A DNA stretch of 64,000 bases from an uncultured Gammaproteobacteria bacterium (GTDB taxonomy: Bacteria; Pseudomonadota; Gammaproteobacteria; Eutrophobiales; Eutrophobiaceae): positions 2,938,042 to 3,002,041 of the forward strand of contig OY282354.1 of NCBI GenBank assembly GCA_958295485.1. The letters are read 5' to 3'. Positions 37,456-47,060 of this stretch are shown here, piece by piece; the stretch's first letter is position 1; every line of letters starts with the position of its first letter. Below the pieces are notes generated by a model, which was not told the DNA's origin, did no database searches, and was given only the letters and a program-made list of their open reading frames with translations. A program made the position numbers and the translations under genes.

Positions 37456-38988
37456 TTATTGACTGCTCGGAAAAGAAAACTGCGCCTTCTCAACAGAATC
37501 CGGGGGCCAGCGTTGGGTAATGGTCTTACGCCGCGTATAAAAACGGATGGCGTCGGGACCGTAAGCGCTCAAATCACCAAACAGGGAACGTTTCCAGCCA
37601 CCAAAACTGTGACAGGCAACCGGCACCGGCAACGGCACGTTGACACCGACCATGCCGATTTTGATATTGTCAGTGAAGTAACGGGCGCTGCCGCCATCGC
37701 GGGTAAATATGCACACGCCATTCCCGTATTCGTGTTCGTCAATGAGCTGCATCGCCTCCTGCAAGTCCTGCGCGCGTACCACGCATAAAACGGGACCGAA
37801 TATTTCCTCCTGGTAAATACGCATTCCCGGGGTCACCCGGTCAAACAGACAACCGCCCAAAAAGAATCCGCCGGCGTGACCGGGGACCGTCAACCCACGC
37901 CCATCCACCACCAGTTCGGCGCCTTCCGCCACGCCCAAATCAACATAACCGCGCACTTTTTCGTAGTGAAGTTCGCTGATGAGAGGCCCCATTTCATTAC
38001 AGCTATCGACGCCTGGGCCGACCTTCAACCCGGACACCCGCGCCGATAGTTTCCCCACCACTTCATCCGCCACTGCGTCACCGACACACACTACTACGGA
38101 GACGGCCATGCAACGCTCGCCACAGGAGCCATAAGCGGCGCCCATCAACGCGTTCACTACGTTGTCCATTTCGGCATCCGGCATGACAACGGCGTGATTC
38201 TTCGCGCCGCCCAATGCCTGTACCCTTTTTCCGTTAGCCGTCCCGGTTTGATAAATGTATTCAGCCACGGGGGTTGACCCCACGAAGCTGACAGCTTCCA
38301 CCCCGGGCCCTGTCAACAAGGCGTCAACGGCTTCCTTGTCTCCATTGACAATATTAAACACACCGTCCGGCAATCCTGCTTCTTTAAGTAGTTTGGCTAT
38401 ACAGGTCGGCGCGCTGGGATCTTTTTCCGATGGTTTCAGTATAAACGTATTGCCGCAGACGATTGCCATGGGGTACATCCACATGGGCACCATGGCCGGA
38501 AAATTAAAGGGGGTAATACCGGCAACGACGCCCAACGGTTGGAATTCAGACCAACTGTCAATGTCGGGACCGACATCCTTGCTGTGCTCTCCTTTCAATA
38601 ACTCAGGCGCGCCGCAGGCATATTCGACCACCTCCACGCCCCGGATGAATTCCCCGCGGGCGTCATCCAGGACTTTACCGTGTTCTTCAGTCAATAAAGC
38701 AATAATGTCATCCGCGTGTCGCTCCAATAATGCCTTGAAACGGAACATGATCCGGGCCCGCTTCATGGGCGGGGTCCGCCGCCATCCCGGATAAGCCGCC
38801 GCCGCCGCCGCAATGGCTTTTGCTACCGTTGCCTTGCTCGCCAACGCCACGCGTCGCGCGACTTGACCCGTGGCAGGATTATAAATTGCCTGCGTGCGCC
38901 CACTATCCGCCATGACTTGGCCATTGATATAGTGACCGACGATCTCATCGGCCGGGCGCAGGTTTTCTATTAGTTGCACTGAGCTCAT
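37456..38988 (-). CDS. mmsA: CoA-acylating methylmalonate/malonate-semialdehyde dehydrogenase
   Basis: A 510-residue aldehyde dehydrogenase of the MmsA subgroup. Motifs are VVAGITPFNFPAMVPMWMYPMA, FILKPSEKDPSAP, FVGSTPVAEYIY and the catalytic Cys in GSCGERCMA. It converts malonate semialdehyde (from beta-alanine) or methylmalonate semialdehyde to acetyl- or propionyl-CoA with NAD. Last enzyme of the uracil/beta-alanine degradation run here. It follows the aminotransferase by 15 bases on the minus strand, so they share a transcript. Confidence 0.94.
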   Translation of the reverse strand: MSSVQLIENLRPADEIVGHYINGQVMADSGRTQAIYNPATGQVARRVALASKATVAKAIAAAAAAYPGWRRTPPMKRARIMFRFKALLERHADDIIALLTEEHGKVLDDARGEFIRGVEVVEYACGAPELLKGEHSKDVGPDIDSWSEFQPLGVVAGITPFNFPAMVPMWMYPMAIVCGNTFILKPSEKDPSAPTCIAKLLKEAGLPDGVFNIVNGDKEAVDALLTGPGVEAVSFVGSTPVAEYIYQTGTANGKRVQALGGAKNHAVVMPDAEMDNVVNALMGAAYGSCGERCMAVSVVVCVGDAVADEVVGKLSARVSGLKVGPGVDSCNEMGPLISELHYEKVRGYVDLGVAEGAELVVDGRGLTVPGHAGGFFLGGCLFDRVTPGMRIYQEEIFGPVLCVVRAQDLQEAMQLIDEHEYGNGVCIFTRDGGSARYFTDNIKIGMVGVNVPLPVPVACHSFGGWKRSLFGDLSAYGPDAIRFYTRRKTITQRWPPDSVEKAQFSFPSSQ

Positions 38989-39003
38989 TCGGGTATTTCC
39001 GGT

Positions 39004-40326
39004 TTAATCAATCGTATCGAGTACTTTACGGACAATGTCGAAGGTTTCGTCGAACAAATCCGGCGTGGAGGTTAAAAAGGGTGAGAACTGCAAGGTATCC
39101 ATGGCATGGCGTATCATCAGGCCCCGCTCAAAGCACTTGACGTGGGCTTCCATTCCTCTTGACCCCGGCTGGCCGGGCCGTGGCGCCATTTCGATAGCGC
39201 CCATCAAGCCGATATTGCGTATATCTATCACATGCGGGACATCCCTCATGGCATGGATCGCGGCTTCAAACAGCGGGGTTATTTCACGCACTTTATTACC
39301 TATATCTTCCTCGATATAAACATCAAGCGCCGCCAAGGCCGCCGCCGCCGCCACCGGATGGCCTGAATAGGTATAACCATGGAAAAATTCGATGGCATAT
39401 TCAGGGCCGTTCATAAAATCCTGGTAGATATTACTGCCCACCAATACCGCGCCCATGGGAATCACGCCGTTGGTAATGCCCTTGGCCGTAGTGATGATAT
39501 CAGGCGTCACGCCGAACCGTTCACAACCAAAGGGGGCGCCAATCCGATAAAAGGCGGTAATCACTTCATCGAAGATCAACAAGATGCCGTGACGCGTGCA
39601 TATTTCCCGCAAGCGTTCCAGGTAGCCCACCGGCGGGACCAATACGCCGGCCGACCCGGACACAGGCTCAACGATGACGGCGGCAATGTTCTTCGCATTA
39701 TGCAATGTGATAATCCGCTCCAACTCGTCTGCCAAATGGCTACCCCATTCGGGTTGACCTTTGCTGAAGGCATTGTGTTCCAGGTCGAGGGTATGAGACA
39801 GGTGGCGAACATTGGGCAGCGTCACATTACCGAACATTTCGCGATTTGCCGGAATGCCGCCTACCGACATCCCACCAAAGTTGACGCCATGATAGCCCTT
39901 CTCGCGACCGATAAATCCGATACGGGTTCCTTCGCCCCGGACGCGTTGCCAGGCAAGGGCTATCTTTAATGCCGTATCAACGGCTTCGGAACCTGAATTG
40001 GTGAAGAACACGCGCTCGAAACCGGGCGGCGCGAAGTTTATCAACTTATCCGCCAATTCAAAGGCCCCGGTATGTGACACCTGGAAGGCCGCCGAATAAT
40101 CCAGCTTGGCGACCTGCTCCTGTACGGCTTTCACGATCCTGGGATGACAGTGGCCCAAGCCGCTGGTCCATAGACCCGAGAAGGAATCCATGACGGTTTG
40201 CCCGTCCCGGGTTTTATAATAAAACCCACTCGCGGACTCGATGATTCGCGGATTCCGCTTGAATGCCCGGTTCGCCGTATAGGGCATCCAGTATGATTCG
40301 AGATTAAGCATATCTTCCACCTTCAA
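39004..40326 (-). CDS. Class III omega-aminotransferase (beta-alanine:pyruvate type)
   Basis: A 440-residue PLP enzyme. The lysine is in TTAKGITNGVIPMGAV (~285). The PLP phosphate-binding segment is FTNSGSEAVDTALKIA. VIVEPVSGSAGVLVPPVGYLERLREIC and IFDEVITAFYRIG supply the conserved Asp. It probably turns beta-alanine into malonate semialdehyde for MmsA. The context (dihydropyrimidinase and ureidopropionase upstream, mmsA downstream) supports this over other omega-amino acid substrates. Confidence 0.9.
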   Translation of the reverse strand: MKVEDMLNLESYWMPYTANRAFKRNPRIIESASGFYYKTRDGQTVMDSFSGLWTSGLGHCHPRIVKAVQEQVAKLDYSAAFQVSHTGAFELADKLINFAPPGFERVFFTNSGSEAVDTALKIALAWQRVRGEGTRIGFIGREKGYHGVNFGGMSVGGIPANREMFGNVTLPNVRHLSHTLDLEHNAFSKGQPEWGSHLADELERIITLHNAKNIAAVIVEPVSGSAGVLVPPVGYLERLREICTRHGILLIFDEVITAFYRIGAPFGCERFGVTPDIITTAKGITNGVIPMGAVLVGSNIYQDFMNGPEYAIEFFHGYTYSGHPVAAAAALAALDVYIEEDIGNKVREITPLFEAAIHAMRDVPHVIDIRNIGLMGAIEMAPRPGQPGSRGMEAHVKCFERGLMIRHAMDTLQFSPFLTSTPDLFDETFDIVRKVLDTID

Positions 40327-40370
40327 GGCGCTTTTGCATTCATTATATACCCAAGCCCGATTTTTTTCTT

Positions 40371-41813
<1,443 letters not shown>

Positions 41814-41832
41814 TTACCCCCCTCTGTTTTGC

Positions 41833-42705
41833 TTACCCCGTTTCCAACTCGGTCAGCGCCCCATAGACTTCGGGCCGGCGGTCACGCAGGAACTGCCAAC
41901 CATTGCGAACTTCACGGATCATATCCAGGTCGATCTCATGGACTAACAATTCGTCTTTATCGCGACTGGCCATGACTTCTATATCACCGCGGGGATTAAC
42001 AACGTAGCTTTGTCCATAGAACTCGCCGATATTCCAGGGCGCTTCAGCGCCGACGCGATTGATTGCGCCGATATAAACGCCATTGGCGGCGGCTGACGCA
42101 GGTTGTTCCAGCTTCCATAAATACTCGGACAAACCGGCGACGGTCGCGGAGGGATTCACGATGTATTCCGCTCCCTTCAAAGCCAGCGCCCGCCACCCTT
42201 CCGGGAAATGGCGATCGTAACATATGTAAACGCCGACCTTGCAATAAGCGGTTTGGAAGACGGGCCAGCCGGAGGCCCCGGGCTTGAAAAAGAATTTTTC
42301 CCAAAATCCGGCGACTTGGGGAAGATGGGTTTTACGATATTTACCCAAGTATGCCCCGTCAGCGTCAATCACTGCCGCGGTGTTGTAGTACACCCCGGGC
42401 ACGGCTTCCTCGTAGATAGGCGCGATGATCGCCATCTGGTATTGTTTTGCATATTCCTGCATCAGTTTCGTTGTATGACCGCCGGGGACGGCCTCGGCAG
42501 CCGCATACCATTTCACGTCCTGGCTGGGACAAAAATAAGGTTGGGTAAATATTTCCTGAAAAGACAGGACTTGCACGCCCTGTTGCGCCGCCCGCTCGAT
42601 AAAAGGGATATGCGCCTCCAGCATGGCATCGCGAAGTTTGTCGACGTCCATTGACGCGTCTCCTTTCAAACCCATCTGTATAAGACCTGCTTTTACTTTT
42701 GACAC
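41833..42705 (-). CDS. pydC: Beta-ureidopropionase (nitrilase superfamily)
   Basis: A 290-residue CN-hydrolase. The catalytic triad segments are FQEIFTQPYF (Glu), YRKTHLPQ (Lys) and VYICYDRHFPEG (Cys). It hydrolyses N-carbamoyl-beta-alanine to beta-alanine, CO2 and ammonia. First gene of the four-gene pyrimidine-degradation operon. It is divergent from a RutR-like TetR gene with an operator-like spacer between them. A role as an N-carbamoyl-D-amino acid hydrolase is less likely given the neighbours. Confidence 0.92.
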   Translation of the reverse strand: MSKVKAGLIQMGLKGDASMDVDKLRDAMLEAHIPFIERAAQQGVQVLSFQEIFTQPYFCPSQDVKWYAAAEAVPGGHTTKLMQEYAKQYQMAIIAPIYEEAVPGVYYNTAAVIDADGAYLGKYRKTHLPQVAGFWEKFFFKPGASGWPVFQTAYCKVGVYICYDRHFPEGWRALALKGAEYIVNPSATVAGLSEYLWKLEQPASAAANGVYIGAINRVGAEAPWNIGEFYGQSYVVNPRGDIEVMASRDKDELLVHEIDLDMIREVRNGWQFLRDRRPEVYGALTELETG

Positions 42706-42743
42706 GGGCTGATTTCCCCTGCTTGCATGGTGGATGAATTATA

Positions 42744-42789
42744 GAAACTGATTTCAGTTTCATCAATTTTTATTTTATCTTTTGGTCAA
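42744..42789. promoter_or_regulatory. Candidate operator region between pydC and the TetR gene
   Basis: An exact inverted repeat GAAACTGA-TT-TCAGTTTC lies at 42744-42761. The half-site TGGTCAA (42783-42789; TTGACCA on the pydC strand) matches half of the site found near the P450, TonB receptor and NCS1 genes. The pydC-strand context TTTGACCAAAAGATAAAA is also shared with the TonB receptor leader. Confidence 0.5.
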
Positions 42790-42907
42790 AGATATTACAG
42801 GATCGCGCGCCGGCATATATTGAAATCCTTGATAGCGGGAGTAAAATGGTTGTATTGCCGACGGGCTGACCTGATCAAATTGTCATAATCACATAAAGAC
42901 GCAAACG

Positions 42908-43576
42908 ATGTTGAACTCGAATTTTCCCTTGCCTGACGGCTTGGACACGGAAAAAAAAGGCGGAAAAAAGAAAGACAGCCGGATTCAAGTCCGTAACAGG
43001 GAGAAAATTCTGGATGCCGCCACGGAAATTTTTTCCATGTACGGCTACCGGGGGGCGACAATCGACCAGATCGCAAACAAGGCCGAGATGTCCAAACCCA
43101 ACCTGCTTTATTATTTTTCTTCCAAGGAAGCGCTCTACCTCGCCGTGCTGCACAACATCCTGGAAATCTGGTTGCAACCCCTGAAGGAACTGAACGAACA
43201 GGAATCGCCGGAACATGAAATCGGCGCATATATCGACCAAAAAATAGAATTTTCCAGGTTATACCCCATGGCATCGCGGGTATTCGCGAATGAGATCGCA
43301 GCCGGCGCGCCCATCCTGAAACCGGTGCTCGATACCTACTTGCGCGACGTCGTAAGGAAAAAGGCCCGCGTGATCAAAAAATGGGTGAAGCGGGGGGAAA
43401 TGATTGATATCGATCCCTATCACCTGATCATGATGATATGGGCCGTGACACAACATTATGCGGACTTTGCCGTACAAATCGATTCCGTGCTGGGGAAAAC
43501 CCTGGACAACAGGCGATTTTATAATCAATCCAGGAAAAACATTAAACAGATTCTAATGCGCGGAATATTGAAATAG
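42908..43576 (+). CDS. TetR-family regulator, RutR-like
   Basis: A 222-residue protein. The HTH spans ~29-75 (REKILDAATEIFSMYGYRGATIDQIANKAEMSKPNLLYYFSSKEALYLAVL). The RutR-type C-terminal domain follows (ILEIWLQPLKEL, LYPMASRVFANEIAAGAPIL). E. coli RutR senses uracil and thymine and binds TTGACCAnnTGGTCAA. Similar sites occur in this region. The N-terminal 25 residues include a lysine-rich stretch (KKGGKKKDSR). It likely controls the divergent pyd operon and the linked permease, receptor and P450. Confidence 0.88.
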   Translation: MLNSNFPLPDGLDTEKKGGKKKDSRIQVRNREKILDAATEIFSMYGYRGATIDQIANKAEMSKPNLLYYFSSKEALYLAVLHNILEIWLQPLKELNEQESPEHEIGAYIDQKIEFSRLYPMASRVFANEIAAGAPILKPVLDTYLRDVVRKKARVIKKWVKRGEMIDIDPYHLIMMIWAVTQHYADFAVQIDSVLGKTLDNRRFYNQSRKNIKQILMRGILK

Positions 43577-43580
43577 ACAA

Positions 43581-44813
43581 TCAGGAAACCCTCAACGGCA
43601 GGCTGGCCAGGCCGCGACTCTGAATTCCGGGCCTCCATTCGAGCCGCTCTACGGCCGTCGCCAACCGCAACCCGGGTAATCGCCGTAAAATGGCATTAAA
43701 CATGATCACCATATTCTGGCGCGCGAGGTGGCTGCCCAGGCAATGATGGACACCGCCGCCGAAGGCCAGGTGCCGGTTCGGGTTGCGCCGGATATCGAAT
43801 GAATCCGGAGCGTCAAAACAGGCGCCGTCCCGGTTGGCCGAGGCATAAAGAAATCCCAACTTCGTCCCCTTTTGAAACGCGTGCCCCTTGTATTCCATAT
43901 CTTCCAGCGCATATCGATGAAAATAGGGTAAGGGTGGCTCATAGCGAAACATTTCCTGCACGGCGGTATGAATAAGCCCGGGCTCGGCCCTCAGCGCGGC
44001 CAGCTGTTCCGGGTACCGGAGCAGCGCCAGCATACCGTTACCCAATGCATCGATGGTTGAGCCATGGCCGGCCATGAGAATCGTCATGGCAGTCGAGATT
44101 AATTCATCGCGATCAAGGTGGGCATCGCCGTCCCGCCAGATGATCATTTCCGAAATCAGATCATCACCCGGTTCTTCCCGGCGTATCGCTATCAACTCAG
44201 CCAGGTAAGCTGCAAACTCCGTAGTCGCCCGCTCCGCCAGTTCCCGATGCGCGGCAGTCCGTTCCGGTTCAAAAAACTGCACGATGTTTTCCGACCACGC
44301 CCGTAATCGGGGGCGGTCCCGTTCCGGCACGTCTAACATTTGTCCTATGACAAAACCCGGAATGGGCGCAATCAGGTCTTCGATGAAGTCGATCTCTTTT
44401 TCAGATTCGACGGAATCGATTTGACGGTTAATCAAACCCTGCACGTAGTCACGCAGCTGCTTGACCCCTACGGTCGTGAAAACCTTGAATACCGCCTTGC
44501 GCAAACGGCCATGCAATTCCCCCTCGCTGTCAATGATCGAGGTTTTTACATAGCGGCTGTGCTCAGGCGCCGCGGCCCAGTTGTGTTTTTTACGATACCC
44601 GGCCAGCTCCCCAGGGGTCAAGACGTGATCCATCGTCCTGCCAAGGCGTTCATCCATGACCAGTGTTCTTATATCTTCATAAGTAGAGAATAACCATGTA
44701 TCCCATTCTTCGTGATAATAGACGGGGCATTCCCTGCGCATACGCGCATAGACAAAATAGGGATCTTCGGCGAATTCCGCCGAATATGGTTCAAAGCTGA
44801 ATGAACGACGCAT
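43581..44813 (-). CDS. Cytochrome P450
   Basis: A 410-residue soluble bacterial P450. The I-helix oxygen-binding motif is MAGHGSTIDA (~230). The ExxR motif is EMFRYEPPLPYF. The haem-thiolate loop is FGGGVHHCLGSHLAR around residues 347-361 with the ligand Cys. No N-terminal membrane anchor. No ferredoxin or reductase partner lies beside it. A RutR-like 16-bp site just upstream (44834-44849) suggests control with the pyrimidine genes. Substrate unknown; the gene is convergent with the TetR gene, only 4 bases apart. Confidence 0.93.
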   Translation of the reverse strand: MRRSFSFEPYSAEFAEDPYFVYARMRRECPVYYHEEWDTWLFSTYEDIRTLVMDERLGRTMDHVLTPGELAGYRKKHNWAAAPEHSRYVKTSIIDSEGELHGRLRKAVFKVFTTVGVKQLRDYVQGLINRQIDSVESEKEIDFIEDLIAPIPGFVIGQMLDVPERDRPRLRAWSENIVQFFEPERTAAHRELAERATTEFAAYLAELIAIRREEPGDDLISEMIIWRDGDAHLDRDELISTAMTILMAGHGSTIDALGNGMLALLRYPEQLAALRAEPGLIHTAVQEMFRYEPPLPYFHRYALEDMEYKGHAFQKGTKLGFLYASANRDGACFDAPDSFDIRRNPNRHLAFGGGVHHCLGSHLARQNMVIMFNAILRRLPGLRLATAVERLEWRPGIQSRGLASLPLRVS

Positions 44814-44833
44814 TATTCACAAACTGAAAGTAT

Positions 44834-44849
44834 TTGACCGTATAGTCAA
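44834..44849 (-). promoter_or_regulatory. RutR-like operator upstream of the P450
   Basis: On the minus strand this reads TTGACTATACGGTCAA. It fits the pattern TTGACTnnnnGGTCA[A/G] found also at 52078 and 56252. Its position in the P450/MFS divergent spacer would allow control of both genes. Confidence 0.55.
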
Positions 44850-44895
44850 TTTTTATTATAGTACGAATTGCCCGCCGACTGCCTCTTATCCATCA

Positions 44896-46068
44896 ATGCC
44901 AGCAAATAAATACAGGATTACATTGGCCAGCTTCATGGCTTATTTTGTCATGTCTGCGGTTATTTCGCCGTTGGGTATCGTCACCGCCCCCATCGCCCGG
45001 CATTACGGCGTGTCGATAACGACCGCCACCGCCGATTTCACCTACCTGACCGCAGGGATATTGATCGGCACCCTGATATCGTTGTTTATTTTCGACCTTG
45101 TCAGGATAAAGAATATCATCATGGGTTTTTCCAGTCTCACCTGTATCTCCTTGGGGGCCATGTACATGGTGGACCTGTATCTTTTATTCCCCCTGTGGCT
45201 GTTTTTGATCGGCTTGGCCTGTGGCGTGAATTTAACGGCTGCGATCATCGTCATTACGAATGCCTACGCCGCCAGTCTGCGCGCGTCGATGATGTTGCTG
45301 ACTGATTCATTCTACAGCATGGCCGGCGTGCTCAGCACTTTTTTGGCCGGTAAATTTATCGCCGGCCAGCTGCATTGGAGCAGCGCCTACCTGCTTGCTT
45401 TCTCAACAGCGCTCCTCATCGTCCTGGTTGTCGCGTTCTCCAATTACCCGACTACGACCAAGCGGCCGGCGCCCCATGGCGCCGGGAATGCGAATAGTCA
45501 CTGGCCGGTCGAAATTTACCTGCTCGGCGGCGCTATCCTGATCTACCTGGCGGGGTTTGTCACGATCTATTCCTGGATACCCAATTATACCCAGCAACAA
45601 TTCAATTTAAGCGCAGACGCGGCGGGTAGCCTGGTCAGTCGGCTTTTCACCGGCATGTTTATCGGCCAACTGATCATGTTCTGGCTCGTCCTGAAATTCA
45701 CGCCGACCAGGGTGATATTTATTTCCGGCATAATAGCGACGCTGCTGACCATCACGTTGTGGACTGTCGATACGGCCTCCCAGTTGAATGCAAGCATGTT
45801 CATACTGGGCCTGGTTACCGGTGGCCTGTTGAAATTGATCATCGCCTTCGGCACCATGTTGGTCGAAGAACCAAGCCCGAGGATGATCAGTTTCCTGATA
45901 TTCAACTCGGCCCTGGGAACCGCCATAGCGCCGGCGGTCAGTTCATTCATCGTCGATAAATATGCAATGGTGACGGCCTTGCAGTTTACCAGTCTTTGTT
46001 ACTGCGCGATGCTGGCGCTGATTACCATTTCCCACGTTTCCCAAAGACGAAACGCGCTTATCTCCTGA
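44896..46068 (+). CDS. MFS transporter (TsgA-like)
   Basis: A 390-residue protein with about 12 hydrophobic segments, starting MPANKYRITLASFMAYFVMSAVISPLGIVTAPIARHYGV, as in TsgA/FucP-type carriers. The loop after TM6 (NYPTTTKRPAPHGAGNANSH) is short and polar. No substrate can be inferred from sequence alone. Divergent from the P450, sharing a spacer with the RutR-like site; uptake or efflux of a nucleobase-related compound is possible. Confidence 0.85.
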   Translation: MPANKYRITLASFMAYFVMSAVISPLGIVTAPIARHYGVSITTATADFTYLTAGILIGTLISLFIFDLVRIKNIIMGFSSLTCISLGAMYMVDLYLLFPLWLFLIGLACGVNLTAAIIVITNAYAASLRASMMLLTDSFYSMAGVLSTFLAGKFIAGQLHWSSAYLLAFSTALLIVLVVAFSNYPTTTKRPAPHGAGNANSHWPVEIYLLGGAILIYLAGFVTIYSWIPNYTQQQFNLSADAAGSLVSRLFTGMFIGQLIMFWLVLKFTPTRVIFISGIIATLLTITLWTVDTASQLNASMFILGLVTGGLLKLIIAFGTMLVEEPSPRMISFLIFNSALGTAIAPAVSSFIVDKYAMVTALQFTSLCYCAMLALITISHVSQRRNALIS

Positions 46069-46126
46069 ATTCAAGAATTTCAAATTCACGCCGGTCATTG
46101 TAAAATGAATTCATATCTAACGCAGG

Positions 46127-46175
46127 CGCAAACGATATTGGACCTGAATTTCCCCCTGCCTTACAGCCTGGAGAC
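46127..46175 (+). repeat. Diverged duplicate of the TetR gene's 5' end, upstream of the UDG-like gene
   Basis: This stretch matches 42899-42947 (the TetR gene's leader and first ~14 codons) at about 39 of 49 positions. Translated it gives ILDLNFPLPYSLET against MLNSNFPLPDGLDT. No further TetR sequence follows. It is either a remnant of a paralogous regulator gene or a copied leader that lends expression signals to the downstream gene. Confidence 0.5.
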
Positions 46176-47042
46176 ATGCTGATGACGATACCGCTCAAGG
46201 AGGCGTTGCATGAGTTATTGCTGGACTGGCGCGCCGATCTTTCCCAGGAATGGCGCCGGGTTCTGGACGGCGTCGAACCCGCCTTCGACGACGTGGACGA
46301 ACAATTGGAGCTATGCCCCTGGGAGCCGATATTTCCGTCGCGGCGTAATTTCCCGTTGCCGGGGCAACCTCCCGACGCACACATGTTTCGGGCTTTTGAC
46401 CACTTGACTCCTGGTATGGTGCGTTGCGTGGTAGTGGGGCAGGACCCGTATCCTGACATCGGTTTTTCTACGGGGCGCTCGTTCGAGGCGGGAGGATACC
46501 GTTGCTGGAGTGAATTGGAAAAAATGTTTTCCTGTAGTGTCAGAAGCCTGCTCCAGTGCGTATATGCCTTTCGTTCCGGCGAACCGCGTCACGCCGAGGG
46601 AACCAGTAGGTGGCCCGGCGTACTCCGGGTTATTCGCGACCCGGCCCTCGGCTTTCCGGCGCCGTCTCAGCTGGCGCAGGAGTGGGTAGAGCAAGGCGTC
46701 CTGCTGTTGAATGCCAGCCTGACCATCAGCCGCTTTTCAGTGCAGGGCGACCCCCACCAGGCACGCGGTCACCTGCCCCTATGGAAACCGTTGATCGCGC
46801 GTCTGATCAACTACTTTTCCGCTCGTCCTTCACAGCCGGTTGTTTTCCTTTTATTCGGGGATGCCGCGCAAGAAGCTGCCGTAACCGGCGGCATTGCCCC
46901 AGCCGATAAACTCGACAAGCATCCCGCGATTGTAGCCATGCCGCACCCGGCGGCGGGAGATGATTTTTTGCGCCGTCCGAATCCCTTTAGTCTTTGTAAC
47001 GAAAAACTGGGCGCAATGCAGGCGGAACCAATCCGCTGGTAA
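46176..47042 (+). CDS. Uracil-DNA glycosylase-like protein (family 1 related, divergent)
   Basis: A 288-residue protein. The water-activating loop VVVGQDPYPD (~87-96) keeps the catalytic Asp of GQDPYH but has Pro where His is usual. LLLNASLTI (~183) corresponds to LLLNxxLT. HPAIVAMPHPAAGDDF stands for the HPSPLS loop. UDG removes uracil from DNA; this diverged version may have altered specificity or be inactive. An extra N-terminal ~60 residues precede the usual domain. It sits alone among catabolic genes, so a link with the pyrimidine region is only positional. Confidence 0.75.
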   Translation: MLMTIPLKEALHELLLDWRADLSQEWRRVLDGVEPAFDDVDEQLELCPWEPIFPSRRNFPLPGQPPDAHMFRAFDHLTPGMVRCVVVGQDPYPDIGFSTGRSFEAGGYRCWSELEKMFSCSVRSLLQCVYAFRSGEPRHAEGTSRWPGVLRVIRDPALGFPAPSQLAQEWVEQGVLLLNASLTISRFSVQGDPHQARGHLPLWKPLIARLINYFSARPSQPVVFLLFGDAAQEAAVTGGIAPADKLDKHPAIVAMPHPAAGDDFLRRPNPFSLCNEKLGAMQAEPIRW

Positions 47043-47060
47043 GCGCCGGAGAAAATCGAC

